From: an uncultured Methylopila sp.
GTDB lineage: Bacteria > Pseudomonadota > Alphaproteobacteria > Rhizobiales > Methylopilaceae
Direction: 5' to 3'
DNA: 64,000 nucleotides
Assembly: GCA_902168115.1 (NCBI GenBank)
Contig: CABHPB010000148.1
Location: 1-64,000, forward strand
Shown here: piece after piece, positions 63,535-64,000 of the stretch
Layout: every line of letters starts with the position of its first letter
How positions within the stretch are numbered: the stretch's first letter is position 1
Translations under genes and position numbers: made by a program
Notes under the pieces: generated by a model
Database searches by the model: none
Told to the model about the DNA's origin: nothing
Seen by the model: only the letters and a program-made list of their open reading frames with translations

Positions 63535-64000
<466 letters not shown>

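Overview
The window is a high-GC bacterial chromosome segment with the gene order of an alphaproteobacterium, most likely order Hyphomicrobiales (Rhizobiales). The main signs are the blocks rpsA-sppA-ihfB-lapA, trpFBA-accD-folC, trxA-addA-addB-murU-tsaE/amgK-divL-ahcY, and chvI-chvG-hprK-EIIA(Man)-HPr beside pckA. An acid-tailed FYDLN zinc-ribbon protein next to aroA, a DivL-type pseudo-histidine-kinase and a class II EPSP synthase fit the same group. The genus cannot be fixed from the sequence alone.

Layout. 1-5.3 kb is an accessory catabolic and transport region: the edge of a putative GcvT-like folate enzyme, two tandem LuxR-type regulators, a DadA/PuuB-type FAD oxidoreductase, a guanidinium exporter (gdx) behind a structured leader, and a cupin. 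5.9-11.8 kb holds tRNA-Ala(GGC), the FYDLN protein, aroA-cmk, a glutathione transferase, an orphan ParD antitoxin with its own operator, and rpsA. A leucine-rich-repeat gene of visibly lower GC (11.9-14.2 kb) sits between rpsA and sppA. After sppA-ihfB-lapA comes a sulfate ABC transporter cluster without cysA (16.3-19.8 kb), edged by palindromic repeats. The trp-acc-fol block follows (20-25 kb), then an orphan Bug-type receptor and a sulfotransferase, then trxA, the AddAB recombination nuclease, the MurU/AmgK cell-wall recycling pair fused to TsaE, DivL and ahcY (27-41 kb).

From 41 to 50 kb the window carries a Tim44-like protein, the truncated regulatory PTS with HprK fused by overlaps to the ChvG/ChvI envelope sensor, a HugZ-type haem protein and pckA. 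49.7-64 kb is mostly envelope biology with some metabolism: a TetR/aldo-keto reductase pair, an NhaD-type antiporter, a MotA/MotB-like pair, KdsD, an outer-membrane beta-barrel, GalU, a lytic transglycosylase, an SGNH/DUF459 protein, and glutamate synthase (gltD complete, gltB cut by the window end).

Working together: aroA and trpFBA make aromatic amino acids. KdsD, GalU, MurU/AmgK, the transglycosylase and ChvGI serve envelope construction, recycling and stress sensing. HprK-EIIA-HPr with ChvGI and the neighbouring pckA link carbon status to gluconeogenesis. The least explained material is the LRR gene, the two LuxR paralogs, the gdx leader, the orphan ParD, the cysA-less sulfate cluster with its extra membrane protein, and three families of dispersed palindromic repeats. 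No CRISPR array, prophage, transposase or rRNA gene was seen.
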